From the NCBI RefSeq assembly GCF_009650605.1, contig NZ_WAJT01000002.1:372001-436000 (forward strand): 64,000 nucleotides of DNA, written 5' to 3'. The notes beneath the pieces were generated by a model. That model was not told where the DNA came from. It searched no databases and worked only from the letters and a program-made list of their open reading frames with translations. Each line of letters opens with the position of its first letter. Within the stretch, counting starts at the first letter, position 1. Below are positions 35,513-43,954 of the stretch, piece after piece. The stretch is from Labrenzia sp. CE80. Lineage in GTDB: Bacteria; Pseudomonadota; Alphaproteobacteria; Rhizobiales; Stappiaceae. The translations under genes and the position numbers were made by a program.

Positions 35513-35766
35513 TGTGCAGCCTCTGCTTCGCCATCACTGTCCGGTTGTGGCTGCTGGTCAGCACTGTCTTCTGATTTCCGTCGGCCTTTGAGGGCCGCGA
35601 CGCCGGCGACAAGCGCCGCGCCGGCGAGTGCGGCAACGCCCACCCAATGGGAGTGCCCGGCAAGCTCGCCCAAGTGTCCGACATGCGCCAACGCCAGCGT
35701 AGGCGCACCGGCAATTGTTGTACCCAAGGCAACAGCGGCCAGCCGGCGTATCGAAGTCATCGTCAT
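35509..35766 (-). CDS. Small His-containing membrane protein (DUF6732-like) heading the cobalamin operon
   Basis: 85 residues: a hydrophobic N-terminal signal or helix (LAAVALGTTIAGAPTLALA), then HVGHLGELAGHSHWVG, a second helix (VAALAGAALVAGVAAL) and an acidic tail. The His-rich stretch resembles small proteins beside cobalt chelatase and transport genes, including DUF6732. GGGAGACGCC precedes the ATG. Its stop overlaps the cbiX start. Possibly a periplasm-facing cobalt-handling protein; this rests on context and composition only. Confidence 0.75.
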   Translation of the reverse strand: MTMTSIRRLAAVALGTTIAGAPTLALAHVGHLGELAGHSHWVGVAALAGAALVAGVAALKGRRKSEDSADQQPQPDSDGEAEAAQ

Positions 35767-36151
35767 GAAAGGCGTCTCCCTCTTTCATTGTCGCGCAGGG
35801 GCATATCACCACCGTGCGTTTTTACTGGTCGCGCCGCGAAGGGAGAGAAAGCGGCGCAAAATATAAACCCCCGGCTTCCAATTGGACGCCGAGTGAGCAT
35901 TCTGCGTCGACAGCTCTGGACTGGGTCCCCGAAATGGGTCGACCGTCACCAGAATCGCTTTCAGTCCTTAAATGGACGCCGTCTAGTCGCGCCAAGCTAG
36001 TGGAGGCGCTCCTGGGGATCAACCTCGAATCCGACAGGAAAAAGTATGAGGCCGTTGTCCAGCTGACGGCGGCTGAATACCTGCGACGCTGTTTGATATT
36101 GCAGTCTTGGAGGTCTTCGGCTAACCGGAGACCAACTGGGGAACGTCGTTG
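35767..36151. other. Divergent region between cobalamin operon and DUF2946 gene, with a doubtful ORF
   Basis: A 385-base region that should hold the promoter of the cobalamin operon (minus) and of the DUF2946/PepSY genes (plus). No B12-box of a cobalamin riboswitch was seen on either strand. A GTG frame at 35814-36152 (112 codons, plus) ends as TGATG over the DUF2946 start, which hints at coupling. It has no ribosome-binding site, no recognisable domain, and the opposite strand is equally open, so it is not called as a gene. Confidence 0.4.
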
Positions 36152-36556
36152 ATGCGGTCGGGTTTGCAAGAAGTGCTGAGGGAGTTGAAATCAGCCGTCA
36201 AGATTTTGGCGCTGCTCCCGCTTCTGCTCGGCTTGCTGATCCCCTCTGGCTTTATGCCCGAGGTTACAAGCGACGGTCAGTTCACGGTCGTAATCTGTAC
36301 ATCTGATGGGCTGCAATCCGTCGCCCTTGACGAAAACGGTGCAATCGTTCCGGATGAAGACGGGGACGATACGGAGCAGGTCTCTGGCCTGTGCCCGTTT
36401 TCTGCCCTCGGCCAGAACATCGTGGCTGTCGAGCGACTCTCTGTTCAAAGTTCTTTTGCCGCAGAACGCATTTTTTGGCCTGCTGGCCAAAGGGCGGTTT
36501 GCTATCCCGCTGCGGTTCCCTGCGTTGGCGCGCGAGCGCCCCCGCTTTCCATCTGA
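36152..36556 (+). CDS. DUF2946 family protein
   Basis: 134 residues. An N-terminal hydrophobic segment (ILALLPLLLGLLIPSGFMP) is followed by FTVVICTSDGLQ and GLCPFSALGQ, the Cys-containing blocks of DUF2946. These small exported or membrane-anchored proteins commonly sit beside TonB-dependent receptors and PepSY proteins in metal and siderophore uptake loci. The PepSY gene follows 80 bases later. ATG 36152 is used rather than the TTG three bases upstream. The biochemical role is unknown. Confidence 0.8.
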   Translation: MRSGLQEVLRELKSAVKILALLPLLLGLLIPSGFMPEVTSDGQFTVVICTSDGLQSVALDENGAIVPDEDGDDTEQVSGLCPFSALGQNIVAVERLSVQSSFAAERIFWPAGQRAVCYPAAVPCVGARAPPLSI

Positions 36557-36635
36557 CATTCCATTCAAAACTTGAAATTTGATGTCAATCCAGCATGTGG
36601 CGGCATTGCCACGCATGCAGGGAGAGGAAAGCAAC

Positions 36636-38066
36636 ATGTCTACTTCAAACCCAAACGATGTCGGGACCGTCAGAGCCGCGACGTCGGCGGCGATAAAATC
36701 TCCATTCTATCTGGCGGCCTGGCGCTGGCATTTTTATGCCGGCCTGTTCGTCATTCCCTTTCTTACGATTCTGGCCATCACTGGTCTGACAATGATGTAC
36801 ATCGGCTATTTTGATGGCCGCGATGGCGGCTATCTCAAGATCCCGGTTCAGCAAAACGCAATTGTGCTCAGTGTCTCGGAGCAGGCTGACAATGCGCTTT
36901 CTGCCATCCCCGGCAGCAAAATGGTCGAATGGCTCAAGGCGAGGGGACCTGAAAACCCGTCGGTCTTCCGCGTCAAGGCAGAAGACGGCGCGCAGAGCAT
37001 GGTCGCAGTCAATCCATATACGGGCGAAGTGGTCGATACATGGCCTCGGCGCAGTGGCTGGTACGACTTTGCAGACGGCATCCACAGTGATCTCATGATG
37101 GGAACCACTGGCGATCGCTTTCTTGAAATCGCCGCCGGCCTGAGCATCGTGATGATCATCACGGGTCTCTATCTCTGGTGGCCACGTGACGGTTCGTTCC
37201 TGCATGCCTTTGTGCCGAACTTGAAGACTTCGGGGCGCGCGATTTGGCAGGGCCTGCACACCGTCATCGGGGTCTATGTCTCGGTTTTCCTCCTGCTCTT
37301 CCTGATCACCGGAATGTCCTGGACGGGTGTCTGGGGCAGCAAGATCATGCAGGCCTGGAGCACTTTCCCGGCCGAGAAATGGGACAACGTGCCTCTCTCG
37401 GACGATACCCATGCATCGATGAACCACGCGCCACGCACCGACGTGCCCTGGGCGCTGGAGCAGACGCCTATGCCGGCTTCCGGTTCAGACGCGGGCACTG
37501 CGAGTATCGCGAGCGGTGCGCCGGTGACCGTGGACAGCGTTGCTGCTCTCGCACACGAGCTGGGCTTCAACGCTCGCTATCGGGTTTCCTATCCCAGTGG
37601 CGAGAATGGGGTCTGGACGATCAACCAGGATACGATGAGCGCTGATGCCGAGGATCCCTTTTCCGACAGAACGGTTCATATTGATCGCTACACCGGCAAT
37701 GTGCTGGCAAACGTCGCCTTCGCCGATTACTCGCTGGCGGGCAAGGCAATGGCTGTCGGAACGCCGTTCCATATGGGCCTTATGGGGCTTTGGAACCTTG
37801 TTTTGAACACATTCGTCTGCCTGTCCGTGATATTTCTGTCGGTCAGCGGTGTGGTCATGTGGTGGATGCGCCGGCCGGCGAAGAGCGCTATTCGTCTCTT
37901 TGCGCCACGTGTACCTGAAAATCGCCCGCACTGGCGCGGGGCCATGCTGGCCATGCTGATTGTGTCGCTGGCATTCCCGCTGGCGGGACTGGCGCTGATC
38001 GTAGCGCTTGCCCTCGATATTCTAGTGCTGTCCCGCATTCCGGCGCTGCGCAGCGCCTTTGCCTGA
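36636..38066 (+). CDS. PepSY-associated membrane protein (PiuB-like)
   Basis: 476 residues from ATG 36636, preceded by GGAGAGGAAAG; an earlier ATG at 36579 has no site. About five membrane helices: WRWHFYAGLFVIPFLTILAITGLTMMYI, IAAGLSIVMIITGLYLWWP, a GLHTVIGVYVSVFLLLFLITGMSW helix, LWNLVLNTFVCLSVIFLSVSGVVMWWM, and a C-terminal helix pair, with periplasmic PepSY segments between (VNPYTGEVVDTWP, IDRYTGNVLANVAF). Conserved His residues in helices could bind haem. The family is linked to iron-siderophore reduction and uptake; pairing with DUF2946 supports a metal-uptake role. Confidence 0.88.
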   Translation: MSTSNPNDVGTVRAATSAAIKSPFYLAAWRWHFYAGLFVIPFLTILAITGLTMMYIGYFDGRDGGYLKIPVQQNAIVLSVSEQADNALSAIPGSKMVEWLKARGPENPSVFRVKAEDGAQSMVAVNPYTGEVVDTWPRRSGWYDFADGIHSDLMMGTTGDRFLEIAAGLSIVMIITGLYLWWPRDGSFLHAFVPNLKTSGRAIWQGLHTVIGVYVSVFLLLFLITGMSWTGVWGSKIMQAWSTFPAEKWDNVPLSDDTHASMNHAPRTDVPWALEQTPMPASGSDAGTASIASGAPVTVDSVAALAHELGFNARYRVSYPSGENGVWTINQDTMSADAEDPFSDRTVHIDRYTGNVLANVAFADYSLAGKAMAVGTPFHMGLMGLWNLVLNTFVCLSVIFLSVSGVVMWWMRRPAKSAIRLFAPRVPENRPHWRGAMLAMLIVSLAFPLAGLALIVALALDILVLSRIPALRSAFA

Positions 38067-38069
38067 TGA

Positions 38070-38099
38070 GACTGGGCGCTTCTAGGCGAGCGCCCAGTC
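38070..38099. terminator. Inverted repeat between convergent PepSY and Hsp70-like genes
   Basis: Perfect 10-base arms GACTGGGCGC (38070-38079) and GCGCCCAGTC (38090-38099) around a 10-base loop. It sits just after the PepSY stop and overlaps the 3' end of the convergent Hsp70-like gene. No T-run follows on either strand, so it is a weak or Rho-assisted terminator candidate acting in both directions. Confidence 0.55.
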
Positions 38100-39371
38100 A
38101 CCAGCGTCTTCGCGGGCGCCGATAAGTGCAAGGCCGGTGGCAATCGAGGAGAGTTCTTCGCCACCGGCCAATTTCTGCGCCCCAAATCGTGCTTGAAACA
38201 TGGATCGGAGCGCTGGAACGAAAGACGTTCCACCTGTCAGGAAAACCTGATCGACGTCTGCGTCGGCGACACCGGCAGCGGCCAGTGTCTGGTCCAGGGC
38301 CTTGTCCAGGCGACCAAGATCCTCGGCAATCCAGCCGTCAAATTCAGACCGTGTTACCGTAACTTCGAAATCCCTGCCCAGAGGCGCGAAGCGCAATTCC
38401 ACGCTGTCCTGGCTGGAGAGCTTCGCCTTGGCGTCAGAGACGGCCTTGTAAAGAGGATAACCTTGATCCTCATCTACCAGATCAATGAAGAGCTCAATCT
38501 TGTCCGGCTCGACGCACCAGCGCAGCAGTTTCTTCATCTCCTTGTAGTCGTCTGAGGTCTTGAAGACAGAGAGAAGGTGCCAGCGGGCAAAATTGGAAAA
38601 CAAGTTAGGCGGCACCTCGAGGACCTTGCCCATGCTCTTGTAGTGACTGCCCTTGCCCAGCTCCGGCAGGATGACATTGTCAATGATCCGGTAGTCAAAT
38701 GTGTCACCGGCGACGCCGACACCGCCTCGTCCAAGAGGTGTCGCTTTCAAGACACCGCCTTTGCGCGAAAAACGCATCAAGGAGTAATCGCTTGTGCCGC
38801 CGCCAAAGTCGGCGACGAGAACCAGTGCATCCTGCCCCAGGCGCTGGGCAAAAGAAAATGCCGCGGCAACCGGCTCGTAGACAAACAGGATGTCGTCAAA
38901 TCCAAACGAGGTGAGCGCCTTTCGGTAGCGTGCCATGGCGAGTTCTTCGTCGGGCGCGTTTCCCGCAAAGATCACAGGTCGGCCGACGACGAGGCGCGCA
39001 CCATCTGCATTCATTGGCGCGCTCAAATGTGCGAACGCCCCATGCACGAAGGTTCTCATGAGGCTTTCAAAATCATACGGGCTGCCAAAGACACCTGTGC
39101 CCTTGAATTGTTTGCTCGCGACGAATGTTTTCAGCGACTGGATGAAACGGACATCGCCCATATGCTCAAGAAATTGCTGGATGGCCCAGGGGCCGACAGC
39201 TGCAAGGGGCAAACCACCAGGACTTCTGTCCAGAAAGCTCAGGAGTGTCGCAATGCCAGACTGGATCTCTCTATCTGTTCCGAAGGTCAATTGCGTGGCC
39301 CCTGCGCCACTGTCGCAGGCAGCGAGCACAGTATTGGACGTTCCAAAGTCAAGACCATAGGCTTTGGGCAT
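38082..39371 (-). CDS. Hsp70-family protein (YegD-like)
   Basis: 429 residues, shorter than DnaK and lacking a full substrate-binding domain. Actin-fold ATPase motifs are clear: GLDFGTSNTVLA (phosphate 1), FVYEPVAAAFSFAQ (connect 1), LVADFGGGTSDYSLM (phosphate 2) and VFLTGGTSFVPALRSMF (adenosine). This matches the stand-alone YegD branch of putative chaperones of unknown client. No DnaJ or GrpE gene is adjacent. Convergent with the PepSY gene and divergent from the ACT-domain gene. Confidence 0.87.
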   Translation of the reverse strand: MPKAYGLDFGTSNTVLAACDSGAGATQLTFGTDREIQSGIATLLSFLDRSPGGLPLAAVGPWAIQQFLEHMGDVRFIQSLKTFVASKQFKGTGVFGSPYDFESLMRTFVHGAFAHLSAPMNADGARLVVGRPVIFAGNAPDEELAMARYRKALTSFGFDDILFVYEPVAAAFSFAQRLGQDALVLVADFGGGTSDYSLMRFSRKGGVLKATPLGRGGVGVAGDTFDYRIIDNVILPELGKGSHYKSMGKVLEVPPNLFSNFARWHLLSVFKTSDDYKEMKKLLRWCVEPDKIELFIDLVDEDQGYPLYKAVSDAKAKLSSQDSVELRFAPLGRDFEVTVTRSEFDGWIAEDLGRLDKALDQTLAAAGVADADVDQVFLTGGTSFVPALRSMFQARFGAQKLAGGEELSSIATGLALIGAREDAGDWALA

Positions 39372-39580
39372 GGGAATACCTTGAGGCGTTGCCTGCAGAG
39401 CGGCGCATCCGACCCTGCAGAATTTCGGACACTGGGAAGGGCCGGCTTCTTAGCTGCCAGGGAGGCTCAAGGCAACCCCGCACAGGGGAATGCGGCTATG
39501 AAAGGCGCGCCTATCTGGATTGCCGATTGTCACAAGCCTGAACTACTGTGGTCCTGAGGAAAGAACCGAGGAGTTTCAAT

Positions 39581-40099
39581 GTGACCAGCCATCTGGTTTT
39601 TACCGTGATCGCGCAGGATCGTCCCGGCCTTGTAGATCGCTTGGCAGAAGCAATTGCGGTTTCTGGCGGTAACTGGGTCGAAAGTTCGATGGCGCGGCTT
39701 GGCGGTGAATTCGCCGGGATCGTCAGCGTCGATATTGACCCTGACTCTCTTGGGGACCTGCACGAGAGATTTGACGCGCTGCTCACTGATGGCATAGCGA
39801 TCACACTGCGCTCTGATGCTGCGCGCGCAGAGGCGCCGAGCGGATACGCGGCTCACCTCGATCTGGTGTCACAGGACCACCCGGGAATTCTCAGGCAGAT
39901 CACCAAGGTTCTCAACGAGCACAACGTGAGTATCGAGCATCTGGAGACGGCAGTCGTGCAAGGTTCCATGTCAGGTGAGAAGCTGTTTAAGGCATCGGCT
40001 GACTTGCGACTTCCCGATGGCCTTGGGCCGAGCGAACTGGGTGAGGCACTTCAGGAAACGGCAGCCGATATGATGGCGGATATCAACTTGATTGATTGA
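39581..40099 (+). CDS. Double ACT-domain protein (GcvR-like)
   Basis: 172 residues from GTG 39581, which follows GAGGAG at eight bases. Two ACT repeats: LVFTVIAQDRPGLVDRLAEAIAVSGGNW (about 5-32) and LDLVSQDHPGILRQITKVLNEHNVSIEHLET (about 90-120). No DNA-binding domain. The layout matches GcvR-type regulators, which act by binding small ligands such as glycine and partner proteins. No gcv genes are adjacent, so the regulated target is open. Confidence 0.82.
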   Translation: MTSHLVFTVIAQDRPGLVDRLAEAIAVSGGNWVESSMARLGGEFAGIVSVDIDPDSLGDLHERFDALLTDGIAITLRSDAARAEAPSGYAAHLDLVSQDHPGILRQITKVLNEHNVSIEHLETAVVQGSMSGEKLFKASADLRLPDGLGPSELGEALQETAADMMADINLID

Positions 40100-40288
40100 A
40101 ACCGGATTGACGAAACGGACAAGTCTTGAAGCAAAAATGCAGTGCTGCAGATTCTGTCAGGGCTTTGAGAGCCGAACCTCGCCGCAAATGTTTATAAGTC
40201 CGATCCAGTGTTTTTCCAGCTGAAATGCCGGTGTTAGCGTTTTGCCGTACCACGCGACTGACGTGGAAATTCGGGACACTGACACCTC

Positions 40289-41014
40289 ATGGCCAACACC
40301 ATATGTGCCCCTGTGCCTTCTACGGGCGCTGTCAACGAGCTCTTGCAAGGCTGGGGACGCGATATTGCAGATGCGCGTCAGGAGATGGGCCTGAGCCAGT
40401 CGTCCTGCGCCGCTTGCCTCTTCCTTCGTGAGGAGACCGTTCGGGCGGTCGAGAACGGGGATCAGGACGTCGGTCTTGGCGCGTTCACGGCTGTCTTATG
40501 GGCGCTGGGTCTTCTCGACGATCTCGATGGACCGCTTCCACCGATAGAGGTTGTTGAGCAGCGTGCCAGTTTGCCCGTGAAGATCTTCGACTGGCAAGTC
40601 AGTCGTCTGCCGGTTCTGTTTGAGGCGGGGGAAGCCACGACATCCGAAATCGAGCCTGCCTGGCCCCATGAACTCTGGGCGCTTGGAGAGTGTGCAAATG
40701 GTACGACGGGCCCCACTTTCGGCAGCGATATCCAAGCAGACAAAAAAGACTGCACAGAAGCTTCAGGCCAGGTTCCAACCTCTCCTGATGAAACTGCGGG
40801 AAGCAGCGATCCGGATGAACGATCTTTCCAACCTGAATGGCTCCAACGCCGTCAGGAACGTGAAGACATCGAAGATGAGCAGTTTCCTGATCGGTGCTTG
40901 AATGCAACCAACATGGGCGCCGGGAGGTGGGCTGCTACGGAGCCTTTGCGCGGGCGGATGATGCAGGCCACACTTCAGCTGCTGCGCAAAGGTCATCTTG
41001 CGCTTTCAAAATAG
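40289..41014 (+). CDS. HTH (XRE/HipB-like) protein with probable frameshift
   Basis: As read, 241 residues. Residues about 18-80 form an XRE-type helix-turn-helix (DIADARQEMGLSQ, REETVRAVENGD, LGAFTAVLWALGLLDDL), like HipB-family proteins. From an A6 run at about 40740-40745 the current frame becomes Glu/Asp/Gln-rich and unlike a folded domain. The frame one base on reads KTAQKLQARFQPLLMKLREA to a stop at 40901, with better third-position usage. Removing one A would give a 203-residue protein. So this is either a one-base insertion, a sequencing error or a slippage site. No hipA gene follows; the next gene is convergent. Confidence 0.6.
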   Translation: MANTICAPVPSTGAVNELLQGWGRDIADARQEMGLSQSSCAACLFLREETVRAVENGDQDVGLGAFTAVLWALGLLDDLDGPLPPIEVVEQRASLPVKIFDWQVSRLPVLFEAGEATTSEIEPAWPHELWALGECANGTTGPTFGSDIQADKKDCTEASGQVPTSPDETAGSSDPDERSFQPEWLQRRQEREDIEDEQFPDRCLNATNMGAGRWAATEPLRGRMMQATLQLLRKGHLALSK

Positions 41015-41069
41015 GGAACGGCAGCCAGTGTGGTTGGCCGTAAAGCGGTGCCACTCCCTAAGTTGGTCT

Positions 41070-42089
41070 CTAAAGCGTCATCACGACACGACCGTCGATG
41101 CCGCCAGCGCGCATCTTGTCGAAAATCGCGTTGATGTTGTCGAGCGAGTCCTCGCTGTAGTGGGACGCCACCTTGCCCTCCGCGGCAAACTGCAGGGACT
41201 CTACGAGGTCATTGCGTGTTCCGACGATGGAGCCACGAATGGTCTTGCGCATCAGAACGGTCTCGAAGATCGACAGCGGGAAGTCACCCGGTGGCAGGCC
41301 GACCAAGCTCATTGTGCCGCCGCGGCCAAGCATGCCGACCCCTTGAGAGAAAGAGCTGTTGGAGACCGCGGTGACCAGAACCCCTTCTGCCCCGCCGCCG
41401 CTCTGAAGCTCCTTGACCGGGTCAGTGTTCGCAGCATTGATCACCATGTCGGCGCCAAGCTTTTTTGCTAGGGCGAGCTTGCTGTCCGAGATGTCGACAG
41501 CCACCACATGCCGTCCCATGGCCTTGGCGTATTGCACAGCAAGATGGCCAAGGCCGCCCACGCCAACAATGACCACCGTATCTCCCGGCTTCGTATCCGT
41601 CTCTTTCAAGCCTTTGTAGACGGTAACACCAGCACAAAGGATCGGCGCGGCAGGCGCGAAGTCAAGTCGATCGGGCAGGTGTCCGACATACTCCGGATCG
41701 GCCAGAACGTATTCAGCGAAACCGCCGTTGACGCTGTAGCCGGTGTTTTGCTGGTCGGGGCAAAGCGTCTCCCAACCGCCGACGCAGTGACGGCAATGGC
41801 CACAGGCCGTGTGGAGCCACGGCACGCCAACGCGGTCTCCTTCCTTCACGGTGGTGACGCCTGCGCCGACTTCGCAAACGAAACCGACACCTTCGTGTCC
41901 CGGAATGAAAGGTGGTGCGGGCTTGACCGGCCAATCGCCTTCGGCTGCGTGTAGATCTGTGTGACAGACGCCGCAGGCTTCTATCTTCACCACGATCTTG
42001 CCCGGTTTCGCTCCCGGCCGTTTGACCGACGAAATATCGAGTGGCGCGCCAAAGGCACGTACGACCGCTGCTTTCATTTCATTGGACAT
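41070..42089 (-). CDS. adhP: Zinc-dependent NAD-linked alcohol dehydrogenase (AdhP type)
   Basis: 339 residues. Catalytic-zinc site: IEACGVCHTDLHAAEGDW, IPGHEGVGFVCEVGAGV. Structural-zinc cysteines: CGHCRHCVGGWETLC. Cofactor fold: VVIVGVGGLGHLAVQYAKAMG with VVAVDIS, favouring NAD. Oxidises primary alcohols such as ethanol or reduces aldehydes; length and motifs match AdhA/AdhP of proteobacteria. Monocistronic on the minus strand; a short A+T-rich leader lies upstream. Confidence 0.92.
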   Translation of the reverse strand: MSNEMKAAVVRAFGAPLDISSVKRPGAKPGKIVVKIEACGVCHTDLHAAEGDWPVKPAPPFIPGHEGVGFVCEVGAGVTTVKEGDRVGVPWLHTACGHCRHCVGGWETLCPDQQNTGYSVNGGFAEYVLADPEYVGHLPDRLDFAPAAPILCAGVTVYKGLKETDTKPGDTVVIVGVGGLGHLAVQYAKAMGRHVVAVDISDSKLALAKKLGADMVINAANTDPVKELQSGGGAEGVLVTAVSNSSFSQGVGMLGRGGTMSLVGLPPGDFPLSIFETVLMRKTIRGSIVGTRNDLVESLQFAAEGKVASHYSEDSLDNINAIFDKMRAGGIDGRVVMTL

Positions 42090-42285
42090 GGAATTTCCCG
42101 CAAAATTTGCAATGTAAGCGCGGGAATAGTCTCGTCTGCTGTCGATTTTGACAATACGCAGGAGACCCTAAGGGATTTCCCGTGTTTGTTCAGAAACTTG
42201 CGCAAAAATGTAGGGGGAGGTTTGGTAACACCAGAACCGGGAGACATCGCGCTTTGGATCGCCTGGCGGCGAAGTGCAAATAAAA

Positions 42286-42375
42286 TGGCGGACAGAGAGG
42301 GATTCGAACCCTCGGAACGCTTGCACGCTCACACGCTTTCCAAGCGTGCGCCTTAAGCCACTCGGCCACCTGTCC
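42286..42375 (-). tRNA. tRNA-Ser (anticodon GGA)
   Basis: 90 nucleotides including an encoded CCA end. The 5' acceptor strand GGACAGG (42375-42369) pairs with TCTGTCC near the 3' end. The anticodon loop CTTGGAAA carries GGA, reading UCC and UCU serine codons. It has the long variable arm of class II tRNAs and a T-loop GGTTCGAATCC. A T-rich stretch without a hairpin follows the gene. Confidence 0.97.
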
Positions 42376-42409
42376 ATTTGCAGCGGGAGCGCCCGCCTGC
42401 AAGTCGCGC

Positions 42410-42437
42410 AATATACTGACGAAAAACGGAAGCGCAA
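42410..42437 (-). promoter_or_regulatory. Predicted promoter of tRNA-Ser
   Basis: On the minus strand, TTGCGC (42437-42432) and TATATT (42415-42410) are separated by 16 bases, a good sigma-70-type pair. The -10 box ends 35 bases before the tRNA 5' end, leaving room for a short leader. Confidence 0.6.
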
Positions 42438-42660
42438 GCCGCAAAGGCAGTTTTTTCCGAACGTCCCTCAGCCTGTGGATTGTCTGTGTTGCGCATCACA
42501 GAACAGCATCACAAAAGAGTGCATACATTGAAAATTGCGTTGCGTCAGAAAGCTGGGATAGAATGCTTTTGAATTAATTTTTTATGCGCTGAAGCCTGAG
42601 CCTTCGATGGCACCGATAGAGCGGTTCGGCGGTTTTCGAGACGGGAAAGATAAAAAATAA

Positions 42661-42676
42661 AAGCCCAAACGGGCTT
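42661..42676 (-). terminator. Hairpin with T-run, minus-strand oriented
   Basis: AAGCCC (42661-42666) and GGGCTT (42671-42676) form a six-base stem with a four-base loop. On the minus strand it is followed by TTTTATTTTTTATC, the pattern of an intrinsic terminator. No annotated minus-strand gene lies directly upstream, so the transcript it would stop is unknown. Confidence 0.5.
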
Positions 42677-42701
42677 ATGGGAGAGAAGTGGACTTTGTGT
42701 A

Positions 42702-43031
42702 ATGTTTATAGTTTTGCGTTTCTTGCTGAGAGTCCTGGGCTCATTTCTGTTGGCGGCAGCCCTTGTGGCGATGATCTCGGATGGCAGTCGCACGATCGCC
42801 CAATCTGAGGTGATCCTACTGTCATCGTTTGATTTCTGGACGAGCCTTTCAGCCGAAAGTCTTTCAGAGGTTCGCGCTGGTCTTGAGGCAAGCGGTGCTC
42901 CGTTTCTTTGGGATCCGATCCTGAAAACGATCCTGAGTTGGCCTGTTTGGGGCGGCTGTTCGATCTTGGGCGTCTTTTGCCTATGGATCGGGCGCACGAG
43001 ATCACGAGATACGACTGCGATTGCGTTCTAG
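42702..43031 (+). CDS. Small two-helix membrane protein
   Basis: 109 residues with an N-terminal helix (FLLRVLGSFLLAAALVAMI) followed by SDGSRTIAQSEV, a central WxxLSxESL...FLWDPIL segment and a second helix (ILSWPVWGGCSILGVFCLWI) with a basic end. This resembles a small conserved alphaproteobacterial membrane protein family sometimes labelled PetM-like; that name gives no function. GGGAGAGAAG lies rather far upstream. Its neighbours give no hint of role. Confidence 0.68.
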   Translation: MFIVLRFLLRVLGSFLLAAALVAMISDGSRTIAQSEVILLSSFDFWTSLSAESLSEVRAGLEASGAPFLWDPILKTILSWPVWGGCSILGVFCLWIGRTRSRDTTAIAF

Positions 43032-43306
43032 GGATCAAATCCTTCGGTGCGTCTTGGTCGAAGCAGGCTAGACTGGTCAACGGTGAGCGGCGGTGACTTG
43101 ATATTTGCCGACGTCTCAGCGCCGACGAGAGGCAGGGTCGTGTTCTCCGTGCTGCCGCTCAGGCGCCATTTCCAAGCCCAATAGGGCTCTGGGTGTATGA
43201 GCATTCGTCACCAGACTAGCCTTGCCAACCGCGGTGGGAATGCCATCTTTAGGGCAGAGTTGCGACGCGCTGAACAATCATTGGTTCGCGCCAGAAGGAG
43301 CCACCC

Positions 43307-43954
43307 ATGTCTTTCATGACGATGCTGACCAAAAAATTTGCGTTGCCAAGTGCTGAGGAGGCATTGCCCGGGCGGGATGAACCGATCGTTCCGGAAAACG
43401 CGCACTTCGTCTCTGGAAGGTCCCTGACCGGCCCGTTTCCAGAGGGTTACAAGACGGTCGTTCTCGGGATGGGATGTTTCTGGGGCGCAGAGCGCCTGTT
43501 TTGGGAGACAGATGGCGTTTGGGTGAGCGCTGTTGGATATGCAGGCGGCCATACGCCCAACCCGACCTACAACGAGACCTGCACGGGCCGAACCGGCCAC
43601 ACGGAAGTCGTTCTGGTTGTCTATGACCCGAGTAAAGTCACGCTCAGTGCCCTGCTCAAGGTGTTTTGGGAAAATCACGATCCGACACAGGGCATGCGTC
43701 AGGGCAATGACACGGGAACGCAGTACCGCTCGGCGATTTATGTCTTGGCCGCCGATGATCTGAGCGTGGCCGAGAACTCGCGTGCTTCTTTTCAGCAGGC
43801 TTTGAAGGATGCAGGGCACGCTGCTGCTATCACTACGGAAGTTTCGACGCTTGACGCGTTTTACTATGCTGAAGACTATCACCAGCAGTATTTGGCAAAG
43901 AACCCCTCAGGATACTGCGGACTGAAGGGGACAGGCGTCTCCTGCGTCGGCTAA
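43307..43954 (+). CDS. msrA: Peptide-methionine (S)-S-oxide reductase
   Basis: 215 residues. The catalytic GCFWGAERLFW (Cys57) and the blocks VGYAGGHTPNPTYNETCTGRTGHTE, FWENHDPTQGMRQGNDTGTQYRSAIY and EDYHQQYLAKNPSGYCG are diagnostic. Further cysteines in GYCGLKGTGVSC serve as resolving residues. Repairs the S-epimer of oxidised methionine with thioredoxin. GAAGGAG precedes the ATG. The roughly 40-residue N-terminal extension is usual for proteobacterial long forms. Confidence 0.95.
   Translation: MSFMTMLTKKFALPSAEEALPGRDEPIVPENAHFVSGRSLTGPFPEGYKTVVLGMGCFWGAERLFWETDGVWVSAVGYAGGHTPNPTYNETCTGRTGHTEVVLVVYDPSKVTLSALLKVFWENHDPTQGMRQGNDTGTQYRSAIYVLAADDLSVAENSRASFQQALKDAGHAAAITTEVSTLDAFYYAEDYHQQYLAKNPSGYCGLKGTGVSCVG

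Larger units (their letters stand above)
42376..42701. other. Gap between tRNA-Ser and small membrane protein gene
   Basis: A 326-base stretch without a gene. It holds the likely tRNA-Ser promoter (42410-42437, minus) and a hairpin with a minus-strand T-run (42661-42676). The rest is A+T-richer than average and shows no ORF with supporting signals. Confidence 0.6.

Noticed and set aside
35767..36151. Cobalamin riboswitch upstream of the cobalamin operon
   Set aside because: No B12-box-like sequence (GCCACTG) or matching structural core was seen on either strand here, nor in the cbiD/cobA gap at 26708-26829.
35814..36152. 112-codon plus-strand ORF ending as TGATG over the DUF2946 start
   Set aside because: GTG start without ribosome site, no recognised domain, and an equally long frame on the opposite strand; noted only within the intergenic entry.
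40289..40600. HipBA toxin-antitoxin module
   Set aside because: The HTH resembles HipB, but no HipA kinase gene follows; the next gene is a convergent alcohol dehydrogenase.
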